Shown: positions 1-7,579 of the stretch, piece after piece
Position numbering within the stretch: the first letter of the stretch is position 1
Layout of the letters: each line of letters opens with the position of its first letter
Assembly (NCBI GenBank): GCA_964412015.1
Contig: CAYPMO010000015.1
Location: forward strand, 1-64,000
Source of the DNA: SZUA-318 sp964412015
GTDB lineage: Bacteria; Gemmatimonadota; Gemmatimonadetes; Longimicrobiales; Gaopeijiaceae
Length of the DNA: 64,000 bases
Reading direction: 5' to 3'
Notes under the pieces: generated by a model
Told to the model about the DNA's origin: nothing
Seen by the model: only the letters and a program-made list of their open reading frames with translations
Database searches by the model: none
Program-made: the position numbers and the translations under genes

Positions 1-1
1 T

Positions 2-100
2 CTGGAGGTGCTCAGGATCGGTACGGATCACGTCATCGGCCGTGAGAGGGACGAGCTCGGTGTCGAACGACTTGTCATCTACGAGGTGGTCAAGCCGTGA
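2..100 (+). CDS. C-terminal end of an unidentified gene cut by the window edge
   Basis: An open frame enters from the left edge and ends with TGA at 98-100. It encodes 32 residues with an ordinary soluble look (begins LEVLRIGTDHV and ends YEVVKP). I do not recognise the family from this fragment. A large imperfect palindrome starts about 40 bases after the stop. The upstream part lies outside the window, so neither length nor function can be given. Confidence 0.5.
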   Translation: MEVLRIGTDHVIGRERDELGVERLVIYEVVKP

Positions 101-489
101 CCGTCCCGCTTTACGCGATCACGGAACGTCACTTAACAAACAGTCTCAGCTCGCGCCCGTGCTGCGCACGGTCGCGGCCCTTCGGGGCATGCCGTTCCAC
201 TGGGGGCGTCGCTTCGCTTGGCCCCTCGCTGGGAACGGCACGCCTGAGACTTTGAACGATATGGTCCTTCCTGGATCTCGCGTTCGTGACACACAAGCAC
301 GACTGACCGATCCGCTTCGACCTGCGAGGGGGGTGCGTAGGCCGACAACGCCGCACGGGAGGGTTGGTTCTGCGGCGTCGGGCACCCTTGGGGCCCGTCG
401 GCCGTGCCAATATGCCGCGTGCCTCTGCGAATCGCCACAGGTTCCGCCCGCACCGGCTGGCCACTGGCAGACGGAGTGCTGGGCCCCCC
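101..489. other. Non-coding stretch holding a nested imperfect palindrome
   Basis: I see no convincing gene here; the short frames on both strands are low-complexity and arginine-rich, as expected from GC-rich non-coding DNA. The stretch contains nested inverted repeats: AGTCTCAG at 142-149 pairs with CTGAGACT at 244-251, and TGCCGTTCC at 190-198 pairs with GGAACGGCA at 232-240. The folded element would span about 134-254. It begins shortly after the stop of the left-edge gene. Recombination site, structured RNA or transposon remnant are all possible. Confidence 0.4.
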
Positions 490-1425
490 TCAGTCGGATG
501 CGCCCTTCGGGACGATGGTGACGCGGCTCGTCAGGCCGCCGTGGAACCGCTTCGGCGGCCCTGAGCGCACGCCCGGCAGCGTCCGGAGCTGCATGTGCCA
601 GCCGTCCGCGTAGGGCGTGTCACGGAGGACCTGGGTGATCCACTCCGCCGTGTTCGCGAGCTCGAGGACCCTCTCACCGTTCGAGACGGAGCAGAGGATG
701 CCGTGCGTTCGGAGCCACCGCTCCGCGTCGTCCTGGATCGGTGAGACCTCGGCCATGCACGCGTCCACGAGCTGGGCGACCGCGAACGTCCGGGGGCCGT
801 CCTTGGTGTCCACGCGCACCTCCTGTTGGAGGATGCGGTGGAGCACCCTCAACCCCTCCGGGGCCTGCTCGGAGATGTACGTCCCGAGCCCATGGCTGGC
901 GATCAACTCGCGCGCCTCCTCGGCGGCAGGCGGCTCGTCCGCCATCAGGATCCACGTCCCGGAGAACGTACAGATCGCTGCTCCGCTGGTCGCCGAGGAC
1001 GACGGCGGTCTGGGCCCGGAAGACCTTGAGGGTCTCGGCGAACCTCCCGTCCCTCAGCCAACGGAGGGTCCGGGCGAATAGCTCGCGGCCGTGCTCCACT
1101 GTGATCCGTGCCAACCGTGGGGCATACCGGGACCAGTGCTCCCGGCGCTCGTCCGGGTCCGCCGTCCTGGCGGACGGCCCCACCGATGCTCGCGAGGCAG
1201 AACATGCTCCGCACCTGGAAGCTCATGGCCGAACCCGCCGTCGTCCCATTCGCCGTCTCGGCCCCCTCGGTGGAGCTGGCGGAGCGGGCCAACGCGAGCA
1301 CCTGCTGAATCCGGGCGTCCGACTTCGTGTCCCGCTGCTCCACCTCGTCGTAGACGACAGGGCCCGAATCGGCGCGGAGCTGCTGACGGATGCCTGCCTC
1401 GGTGGACCCGCCCTCTCAGTAGCGG
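490..1425 (-). pseudogene. Decayed mobile-element primase/helicase-type ATPase gene
   Basis: Read right to left, three frames carry consecutive parts of one protein. About 1410-1170 gives GSTEAGIRQ, then VVYDEVEQRDTKS, then SASSTEG and SFQVRSMFCLASI. About 1180-985 gives HWSRYAPRLARI through ALGDQRSSD (ALGDQR is read as VLGDQR here). 945-490 gives MADEPPAAEEA and the C-terminus. These phrases resemble the C-terminal half of a large primase/helicase-type protein common in phage and integrative elements; the family is recalled from memory, not searched. A TGA near 1415 and frame changes near 1165 and 980 break it, and the N-terminal half is missing. It lies against the 3' end of tRNA-Lys, a usual integration site. 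Confidence 0.55.
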
Positions 1426-1469
1426 GCCATGCCGCCGGTACCGGAGGTGGGTCTTCACGAGGCCCTCCC

Positions 1470-1511
1470 GTCACAGCTACCGTCACAGAAGCCGTCACAG
1501 ATGGCGTCACA
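1470..1511. repeat. Four direct repeats GTCACA with exact 12-bp spacing
   Basis: GTCACA occurs at 1470, 1482, 1494 and 1506, each preceded by C or CC and G, so the period is exactly 12 bp. The array starts about 50 bp from the 3' end of tRNA-Lys, on the mobile-element side. Tyrosine integrases often have short direct arm-type sites at this distance from an attachment core, which is the interpretation offered here. A repeated V-T coding motif in a dead gene is the alternative. Confidence 0.5.
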
Positions 1512-1521
1512 ACTGACTGCC

Positions 1522-1554
1522 AAAGAAAACGGCAGTCCGCTGGGAACTGCCGTT
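1522..1554 (-). terminator. Intrinsic terminator of the tRNA-Lys transcript
   Basis: Read on the minus strand, AACGGCAGT (1554-1546) and ACTGCCGTT (1536-1528) form a perfect 9-bp stem with a 9-base loop, followed directly by TTCTTTG. It starts 9 bases after the tRNA discriminator base, so it most likely ends the tRNA transcript. Confidence 0.7.
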
Positions 1555-1562
1555 CTCCCACA

Positions 1563-1636
1563 TGCCCCGCCAGGGACTCGAACCCCGAACCTACTGATTA
1601 AGAGTCAGTTGCTCTAGCCAGTTGAGCTAGCGGGGC
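1563..1636 (-). tRNA. tRNA-Lys (anticodon CUU)
   Basis: The minus strand gives a full cloverleaf. The acceptor arm is GCCCCGC/GCGGGGC, the anticodon stem ACTGA/TCAGT holds loop CTCTTAA with anticodon CTT, the T arm has the TTCGAGT loop, and the discriminator is A. CCA is not encoded. A promoter lies upstream at 1670-1697 and a terminator downstream at 1522-1554, so it is a single-gene unit. Its 3' end borders a decayed mobile element, consistent with use as an attachment site. Confidence 0.93.
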
Positions 1637-1669
1637 GAACCGCTCCCGGCGGATCGCCGGAAGGAGTGA

Positions 1670-1697
1670 ATAGTACGGCTTCACCGGTCGGGGTCAA
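1670..1697 (-). promoter_or_regulatory. Sigma70-type promoter of tRNA-Lys
   Basis: On the minus strand TTGACC (1697-1692) and TACTAT (1675-1670) are separated by 16 bp and lie 34 bp upstream of the tRNA 5' end. The match is good for a high-GC genome and the position fits a stable-RNA promoter. Confidence 0.55.
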
Positions 1698-1863
1698 CGG
1701 GTGGAATCGTCCCTCGCGATGGCGAGCCGATCGGGTCCGTGCGGCGTCGGGCGCCGGACGCGACAGCCTTGCCCCGCGTCGGGGCGACGCCCTCTATTGA
1801 TCGGCCGCGTGTGCCGGCTCCGACCACGCCGCGCACGGCATCCCGCCAACCCCGGAGGATACC

Positions 1864-2601
1864 ATGCGGAAGCTCGCTCTCGTCACGTTCGCCGCGACCC
1901 TGGGCGCCTGTGCCGAGCCCGGGCAGCCGCCGCCTGCGGAGTCGACGCCCACCGCAACCGCGGAGGCGGAGGTACACGGGGCGGTCTCGCTCACGCCCGA
2001 GCAGCAGGCCGGCAAGGTGACGTTCGAGAGCGTGTGCTGGACGTGCCACGGGTCGGGCGGCCACGGGGACGGCCCGGCCGTCACGCAGGACCTGCAGCCG
2101 CCGACGTTGCACACGCGCGACTACGCGGCCGCGTCGCAGGCCACGCTCATGCAGCGCTTCCACGCGAGCCTGGCCGGGGAGGACCCCAGCCATCCGCACA
2201 TGCAGCACGTGGCCAAGCTCGTGAAGGAGGAGAGCTTCGCCGCCGCGTTGGCCTACATCCCGGCGCTGGTCTATCCGCCCGAGATCCCCGGGAGCGCGAT
2301 CCATGGGCAGCAGATCTACGAATACCGGTGCTCCGGATGCCACGGGGCGATGGGGAAGGGAGACGGGCCCGGCGCGGCCAACCTGGTGGATGTGAAGCCC
2401 GTGGACTTCACCGCCGACACGCTGGTGGCCAAGGGTGACTGGGACGCGGTGTTCGCCAAGGTGCGAGCGGGCGGAGATCGCGTGCACGGCTCCACGATGC
2501 CCGCGTGGGGAACGATCCTGAGCGACGCCGACTTGTGGGACATCGTGGCGTACCTGGCCACGTTCCAGCCCGGGATCGTCGCGGCGCCGTCCTGGAACTG
2601 A
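1864..2601 (+). CDS. Diheme c-type cytochrome lipoprotein
   Basis: The 245-residue protein has a short hydrophobic leader ending in LGAC, so Cys16 is a probable lipidation site. Two cytochrome c domains follow: CWTCH at residues 58-62 and CSGCH at 156-160. M212 in STMPAWG is a likely axial Met for the second heme. The GxGDGP phrase after each heme motif is typical of small monoheme c domains found in oxidoreductases. The gene points towards cytochrome b on the other strand and ends only 7 bp from it. It probably serves as electron shuttle or acceptor subunit for the Rieske/cytochrome b complex; that partner assignment is inference from position. Confidence 0.85.
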   Translation: MRKLALVTFAATLGACAEPGQPPPAESTPTATAEAEVHGAVSLTPEQQAGKVTFESVCWTCHGSGGHGDGPAVTQDLQPPTLHTRDYAAASQATLMQRFHASLAGEDPSHPHMQHVAKLVKEESFAAALAYIPALVYPPEIPGSAIHGQQIYEYRCSGCHGAMGKGDGPGAANLVDVKPVDFTADTLVAKGDWDAVFAKVRAGGDRVHGSTMPAWGTILSDADLWDIVAYLATFQPGIVAAPSWN

Positions 2602-2608
2602 TCCGGCC

Positions 2609-3751
2609 TCAGCCGGTCGGGCTCGCGGCGTATCCCCAGTACGTCATCACCAGGATGAAGGCCAGCGCCGCCCAGGTGAGGTACGTCCAGAGCTCCGAAG
2701 GCTTCGAGCCCGGCTTCGGCCGGTCGAGGAACGGCACGAGCAGCAGCACGCCCCCGAGCGCTCCGAAGGCCGCGACGCCCAGAAGCTCGCCCTCGATCCC
2801 AAGGACCTCCGCCGGGAGGAGCTTCAGGGTCTGGAACATGAACATGAAGTACCACTCGGGCTTGATGCCCGCGGGCGCAGGCGCGAAGGGGTCGGCCTTG
2901 AGCCCGAGGTGGGCCGGGACGAACGCGGCCATGGCGGCGAGGATCGCGAGCGCGGCCAGCCAGCCCATCAGATCGCGGACGAGGAAGTTGGGGAAGAACT
3001 TCATGGACCGCTTCGTCCCTCCCTCGGCCTCTATATCGGGCGGAACGCTCATCCCGTGCTTCTGGACGAGCAGGACGTGCAGGCCCAGGAGCATGAACAC
3101 GAGCGCCGGCAGCACCGACACGTGCAGCGCATAGAACCGCGTCAGCGTCGCTCCCGAGACGTCTTCCCCGCCCCTCAGGATGTTCCGGATGAAGTCCCCC
3201 ACGATCGGGAACACGCCCGGGATCTCCGAGCCCACGCGCGTGGCGAAGAACGCCAGCTCGTTCCAGGGGAGCAGATAGCCTGTGAAGCCCATGCCCATGG
3301 ACAGGATGAGCAGCCCCACGCCGCTCATCCACGTGATCTCCCGGGGAGATCGGTAGGCCTTCAGCAGCATCACGCTGAACATGTGGATGAAGGCCACGAG
3401 GATCATGAGGTTGGCGCCCCACGAGTGGATGGATCGGATGAGCCATCCGAACTTCACCTCCGCCATGAGGAACTGGACGGACTCGTAGGCACCCTCCGCG
3501 CTCGGCCGGTAGTAGAACAGGAGGAGGATGCCCGTGGCCACCTGGAGAACGAACAGGAAGAGGGCCATCCCACCGAGGTAGTACCAGAAGGTGTGCCGGT
3601 GGATCGGTACCTCCTTCTTGCGCATGAACGGGAAGACGGCGGTGAACCCGAGCCGCTCGTCCAGCCACGTGATCGTCCGGCGGATCCGCCTGGACCGGCC
3701 CGGGCTCCTCATCCCGCCCCGTCTCGTCGGCACGTCGTGCCGCTCGGTCAT
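2609..3751 (-). CDS. Cytochrome b of a quinol:cytochrome c oxidoreductase
   Basis: This 380-residue membrane protein binds the two b hemes and quinol of a bc-type complex. Helix ligands appear as H-x13-H in the segment starting HSWGANLM and H-x14-H in the segment starting HVSVLPAL. The Qo-site motif is PEWY. The N-terminal b6-like and C-terminal subunit-IV-like parts are in one chain. The start at 3751 is chosen because its ATG overlaps the TGA of the Rieske gene (ATGA), showing translational coupling. No cytochrome c1 gene follows; multiheme cytochromes upstream in the operon and the convergent diheme cytochrome are the candidates for that role. Confidence 0.92.
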   Translation of the reverse strand: MTERHDVPTRRGGMRSPGRSRRIRRTITWLDERLGFTAVFPFMRKKEVPIHRHTFWYYLGGMALFLFVLQVATGILLLFYYRPSAEGAYESVQFLMAEVKFGWLIRSIHSWGANLMILVAFIHMFSVMLLKAYRSPREITWMSGVGLLILSMGMGFTGYLLPWNELAFFATRVGSEIPGVFPIVGDFIRNILRGGEDVSGATLTRFYALHVSVLPALVFMLLGLHVLLVQKHGMSVPPDIEAEGGTKRSMKFFPNFLVRDLMGWLAALAILAAMAAFVPAHLGLKADPFAPAPAGIKPEWYFMFMFQTLKLLPAEVLGIEGELLGVAAFGALGGVLLLVPFLDRPKPGSKPSELWTYLTWAALAFILVMTYWGYAASPTG

Positions 3752-4206
3752 GCCTGGCTCACGACGATCTGCGTGCCGCGCACGTTCACGGCGTAGACCG
3801 TGAGGGGACGGGGCGGAGGACCGGAGATGTTGACGCCCGCAACGTCGTAGTGCCCGTTGTGGCACGCGCACCAGATGTGGCTCAGGTCGTCACGGTACTG
3901 CACGGTGCAGTCCAGGTGCGTGCACTCGGCGGAGAACGCGCGGAGCTCGCCCGAGGGAGTCTTGATCAGGATCCCGGGCTTGCTCCCGAACTTGAAGATG
4001 CGCCCGGAGTTCGGCGCCATGTCGCTCGCCTCGAACGGCAGCACCACCGAGCTGACTGCGGCCTCGGGGATCTCCGGCGGGATGATGTAGCGGACGACCG
4101 GATAGGCGACCGCGGCCACGAGCCCTCCGAGGCTGGTCCCGAGCAGCCAGTCCAGGAACCGCTTGCGGGATATCCCCGATCCGGCCGCGTTCTGCTTCGT
4201 CGTCAT
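3748..4206 (-). CDS. Rieske [2Fe-2S] protein
   Basis: The 152-residue protein begins with a charged stretch and an N-terminal membrane helix (about residues 17-34, LLGTSLGGLVAAVAYPVV). The cluster boxes CTHLDC and CACHNGH follow, so both Cys/His ligand pairs and both disulfide cysteines are present. It passes electrons from quinol at cytochrome b to a c-type heme on the outer face of the cytoplasmic membrane. Start 4206 is set by ATGA overlap with the upstream multiheme/TerB gene, and its stop overlaps the start of cytochrome b, so all three are coupled. Box II reads CACHNGH rather than the commoner CPCHGS, with no ligand lost. Confidence 0.92.
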   Translation of the reverse strand: MTTKQNAAGSGISRKRFLDWLLGTSLGGLVAAVAYPVVRYIIPPEIPEAAVSSVVLPFEASDMAPNSGRIFKFGSKPGILIKTPSGELRAFSAECTHLDCTVQYRDDLSHIWCACHNGHYDVAGVNISGPPPRPLTVYAVNVRGTQIVVSQA

Positions 4207-5978
4207 CCCACGTCTCCGCTCCCGGGGCGCTGGCCGCTCGCGCTCGCCGTCGCGGTGGCTCTCCGCCGGGCCGCCACCACCACCTCGCGATCCACGTGCA
4301 GCAGCTTCGCCATGTCGTCCATGAAGTTGACCTCGTACTCGGCCAGCTTCGCGTCCGAGAACACGAGGGTCCAAAGCTCCTCGAGGATCCGGTCGCGCTG
4401 CTCGGCGCTCAGGCGCTCGGCCACGAGCCCGGCGTAGCGGCACGTCCGCCCGGCCGCCGCGCGCTCCCATCGGAGCAGCTCGATGAGCTCGTCCGCTTCC
4501 GCGGGCGCGATCCCGAGGCCCGTTCGGACGACGCCGTCCATGAACGCGCGGTCCGCGCTCGATAGATCGTCGTCGGTGTAGACGGCCTCGAGCAGGAGTG
4601 CGAACGCCGCGATGCGCGCGCGCGCGGCCGACGGGATCCCGCTTCCGCCGAGCGTGCGCTCGAAATGCGCTGTCACCGCCTCCACGACCTCGGCCGAGCG
4701 TGCCTCCGCGTCCTTCACCTTGAGGTACAGGGCGGTGATCAGCAGCACGATGATCCCAGCCGAGACGCCGAGGCCCACCCGGCGCACATGGTGCTCCTCC
4801 AGCGCGGCGAGCCCGCGCTCCTCGGCCCGCGCCGCGATCGCGAAGCCGGCCTCGGCTTCCTTGCCGACCGGCTCCACCGACAGCGTGTGGATCGCGTTGC
4901 GTGCCTTCGTCTGGGCGTTGGTGACGTCCTCCAGCTCGAAGAGCGCCTGGCTCACCTCCATGCCACGGTCATGGGCTTCCTCCAGGAGCACGCGGCTCGT
5001 GTCCACCGCGCGCTCCAGCGAGTCGAGCACTCTCGCGATGGCCCGGAACGCCTGGCCCGCGGCGTCGTCCGGCGCGTGGCACTGGGCGCATATCTCCACC
5101 GTGCGCGTGTCGAGCGCGCCGTCGCCGGCCGGATCGATCGCGTGGTTGCCGTGGCAGACGACGCACCCGGGGAGGTCCGCGTCGTTGAAGATCTCCTCGT
5201 GGCCGCTCTGGTCGAAGTAGTCCGCCACCACCGAGTGGCATTGGCCGCACACGTTCCGCACCGACCCGACGCCGGGGGGTGCCGCGCCGTGGTTGCCGTG
5301 GCAGTCGTTGCACACCGGCGCCGAGAGATCGCCTTCCTCCAGGAGCTTCTTGCCGTGCACGCTCCGCTCGTAGTCGGTCACCTGGTCCGTGGGCACGCCG
5401 CGCGGCCCCATGCGCTTCGGATCCGAGTGGCACCGGCCGCACGTCTCGGCGAGACGGACCGGGTGCACGCTGGACTCGGGGTCCGACGGCCTCTTGATCT
5501 GGTGTGCGACATGGCAATCCACGCATGTGGCCACGGCGGTATCACCGGACTCGCGCAGCCTCATGCCGTGCGCCGAGGTCCAGTACTCCGACAGCTGGTC
5601 CACGCGCAGCGCGGGATTGAACTGGCGCATGAACGCCGCGTCGGAGTGGCAGCGTCCGCAGAGGTCCGGGATCTCGGTCCGGACCGGCGCGCTCAGGAAG
5701 CCGGCACGCGGGTTCAACTCGTCGCGGCCGCCGCTCCCGTGGCAGGCCAGGCAGCCGAAGCCGGCCTGCGCGTGGACGTCGCCGTCGTAGAGGATGGCCG
5801 GCTGGGCCAGCCGCTCGTCGTCCAGGCTCGTGTGGCACGCGCGGCAGTCCTCCGAGGTGGGAAGCGTCTGCGCGGAGGCGCCGCCGCCAACGGCGAGCGC
5901 GACGGCGATGAGCGCCTCCGTCACAACCACGACGGCGGGCGCGAGGGCCGCGGCGTGCCCGCTGGCGCGGCTCACCAT
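4203..5978 (-). CDS. Nine-heme cytochrome c with membrane helix and C-terminal TerB-like domain
   Basis: 591 residues. A signal segment (1-37) is followed by nine CXXCH motifs between about residues 45 and 301 (CRACH, CLACH, CGRCH, CVDCH, CGRCH, CNDCH, CGQCH, CVVCH, CAQCH). A helical linker (about 305-395) leads to one membrane helix at about 401-421. The last part (about 450-570) looks like a TerB-type helical domain, with an acidic YTDDDLSSADRAFMDG phrase and a second half ending in EVNFMDDMAKLLHVDR. The heme part should therefore face the periplasm and the TerB part the cytoplasm. The gene overlaps the Rieske start by 4 bp and the 10-heme gene by 7 bp. The TerB match is by eye; the fusion itself is clear from the uninterrupted frame. 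Confidence 0.85.
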   Translation of the reverse strand: MVSRASGHAAALAPAVVVVTEALIAVALAVGGGASAQTLPTSEDCRACHTSLDDERLAQPAILYDGDVHAQAGFGCLACHGSGGRDELNPRAGFLSAPVRTEIPDLCGRCHSDAAFMRQFNPALRVDQLSEYWTSAHGMRLRESGDTAVATCVDCHVAHQIKRPSDPESSVHPVRLAETCGRCHSDPKRMGPRGVPTDQVTDYERSVHGKKLLEEGDLSAPVCNDCHGNHGAAPPGVGSVRNVCGQCHSVVADYFDQSGHEEIFNDADLPGCVVCHGNHAIDPAGDGALDTRTVEICAQCHAPDDAAGQAFRAIARVLDSLERAVDTSRVLLEEAHDRGMEVSQALFELEDVTNAQTKARNAIHTLSVEPVGKEAEAGFAIAARAEERGLAALEEHHVRRVGLGVSAGIIVLLITALYLKVKDAEARSAEVVEAVTAHFERTLGGSGIPSAARARIAAFALLLEAVYTDDDLSSADRAFMDGVVRTGLGIAPAEADELIELLRWERAAAGRTCRYAGLVAERLSAEQRDRILEELWTLVFSDAKLAEYEVNFMDDMAKLLHVDREVVVAARRRATATASASGQRPGSGDVG

Positions 5979-6898
5979 GCGACCTCCTCACGATGTCCGG
6001 CGCGCGCCGGCGGCCCGAGGGGATTTCCCGTGCGCATCGTGTGGCAGTTCACGCACTCGCGGCCGCCTCCGTGCTCCTCCTGCCGGCGATGGCACACCAG
6101 GCACACGGCCTGGCGGTCGTTGATGGCCTCGACGTCCGGCGCCGTGTGGCACCCGGCTCCCGTGCAGGTGAGGTGGGCCTGGAGGTCGTGGGCCCCGGCG
6201 GCCGGCTCCGCGTGGCAGGTAACGCACCTCGCGTCGGCGCGATGGTGGTTCTCGTGGCACGACCCGCACGTGCGCGTGAACGCCATCGAGGGGCGATCCT
6301 GATGGCACGTCGCGCAGTCCAGGCTCGCGTGGAGGGCGTGATCGAAGGGCAGCGCGCGCGTCCGGGCGGCCGGCCAGACACCCAGCCGGAAGCGCTGCTC
6401 CGTGGTCCCGGGGCCCGGTGCGCCGTGGCACCGCGTGCACGGGAGGTTCCGCGCCGGGTCGTGGTGGCAGGCCTGGCACTCCGCGGGCGTCAGGGACTGG
6501 CGCGTGGCCAACCCGCTCGCCCGGTGGCACTCGGCGCAGCGTAGGCTCGCGTGGACCGTGTGACCCCGGGGGGTCTCGTGGCACACGCGGCATCCCAGCT
6601 CCACGTGGGCCTCGTGCGGGAAGCTCTCCGCTCGCGTGGAGCGGCGCAGCTCATCCGGTAGATATCGCCGCTCGGGCGTCTCGTCCTCCGACGCCGCGGC
6701 TTCGGCCGCCACCGTCGCAGCCGGCCCGGGCTCGGCTGCCGTCTCGCTCGCCTCGTCAGGCCCCGCGCAGGACGCCGCTACGACGAGGACCACGCTGAGG
6801 GGGACCTCGTTGAGCAGCCGTGCGATGGTACGTGATCCGACCAGAATCCCCCCCCGGCATCGCGTCGTCGTGCACCCTTCGGGCGTGGGATCCAGCAA
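5972..6898 (-). CDS. Ten-heme cytochrome c lipoprotein
   Basis: Up to 308 residues. The N-terminus has a hydrophobic stretch ending in VAASC, a probable lipobox near residue 44, so the real start is probably downstream of the one given; no clear ribosome site decides it. Nine CXXCH motifs plus one CX4CH (CTGAGCH) follow, with many H-E-A-H and F-D-H-A-L-H phrases supplying distal His ligands, as in bis-His multiheme cytochromes. The last three sites (CTGAGCH, CLVCH, CVNCH) match the arrangement at the end of the 20-heme protein in this locus. It overlaps the next gene by 7 bp. A role in carrying electrons to or from the Rieske/cytochrome b module is inferred from position. Confidence 0.82.
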   Translation of the reverse strand: MLDPTPEGCTTTRCRGGILVGSRTIARLLNEVPLSVVLVVAASCAGPDEASETAAEPGPAATVAAEAAASEDETPERRYLPDELRRSTRAESFPHEAHVELGCRVCHETPRGHTVHASLRCAECHRASGLATRQSLTPAECQACHHDPARNLPCTRCHGAPGPGTTEQRFRLGVWPAARTRALPFDHALHASLDCATCHQDRPSMAFTRTCGSCHENHHRADARCVTCHAEPAAGAHDLQAHLTCTGAGCHTAPDVEAINDRQAVCLVCHRRQEEHGGGRECVNCHTMRTGNPLGPPARAGHREEVAW

Positions 6899-7198
6899 CC
6901 TCCCGCACGCCGTCGGGGCCGGCCCCTGTCTATCTGAAGTCCTCCGGTTCGAAGGACCCTACCCGCCTGGACACAGATCCGGGACTGCCACGTCGGTCGG
7001 ACCAGCTTCCGTTCCGGTCGCCACGAAGAGCCCGAAGGCCGCGGACACCGTGCCATCAGGTCATACGTCGACGACCGAAGCTCCTATCGCAGGATGGTAC
7101 TTCCGTAATGGATATACTGTAAGGTAGAATCCCGACAGGTGTGTGGGGAGTTCCTCGACGCGCCCCGCAGCCCGAGACCCCGCGAGGGGCGCGACGAT
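6899..7198. other. 300-bp intergenic region inside the cytochrome locus
   Basis: This is the only long gap between the two halves of the multiheme locus. I see no gene in it. A less GC-rich patch at about 7095-7130 contains TATATC on the minus strand and could hold a second promoter for the 10-heme, TerB-fusion, Rieske and cytochrome b genes. No clear -35 box accompanies it. Confidence 0.3.
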
Positions 7199-7579
7199 TC
7201 AGCGGATCGTGTCGCCGCCGGGGCGGATGAGCGTGGCGCCGGGCTCGACCGCCTGGGCCTTCGCCAGGGCCTCACCGGCCGCGTCGGCATCGCCCAGAGC
7301 CTCGTGCGCCATGTATACGCCGAACCATGCCGCGGCCACGTCGGGGGCGATCTCCGTCGCCTTCGTGTAGTGGGCCAGCGCCGCCTGGTAGTCGTCCGCA
7401 CGGAAGGCCGCACTCCCGCTGTCGAGCTGGGCCGTGACCTCCACGGGCAGGCTCTCGCGCTCCTCACGAACGGCCTGCGGCACGTCCATCGTGTCCGTCC
7501 GCTGGTCCTCGGGAGCGGGGTTGCAGGACGCCGCCGACGCGGCCAGCACCACTGCGGCCAACCTCTGCGTCGCGCTCAT
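7199..7579 (-). CDS. Small TPR-type lipoprotein
   Basis: 126 residues. The leader MSATQRLAAVVLAASAASC ends in a lipobox with Cys19. After a polar linker, about residues 60-115 form one to two tetratricopeptide-like helical hairpins (AAFRADDYQAALAHYTKATEIAP, shown here in two parts: AAFRADDYQAALAHY and TKATEIAP). TPR lipoproteins usually hold protein partners together. The ATG at 7579 overlaps the stop of the 16-heme gene (ATGA), so it is coupled to it. A scaffold role for the cytochrome assembly is inference. Confidence 0.7.
   Translation of the reverse strand: MSATQRLAAVVLAASAASCNPAPEDQRTDTMDVPQAVREERESLPVEVTAQLDSGSAAFRADDYQAALAHYTKATEIAPDVAAAWFGVYMAHEALGDADAAGEALAKAQAVEPGATLIRPGGDTIR

Noticed and set aside
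129..464. Open frame of 111 codons on the minus strand
   Set aside because: It is low-complexity and Arg/Pro-rich, overlaps the palindrome, and has no ribosome site or known motif.
2316..3668. Long open frames opposite or shifted to the cytochrome b and multiheme genes
   Set aside because: They are by-products of high GC in third codon positions; the alternate frames show only Arg, Pro and Ala-rich sequence, whereas the chosen frames show heme and membrane motifs.
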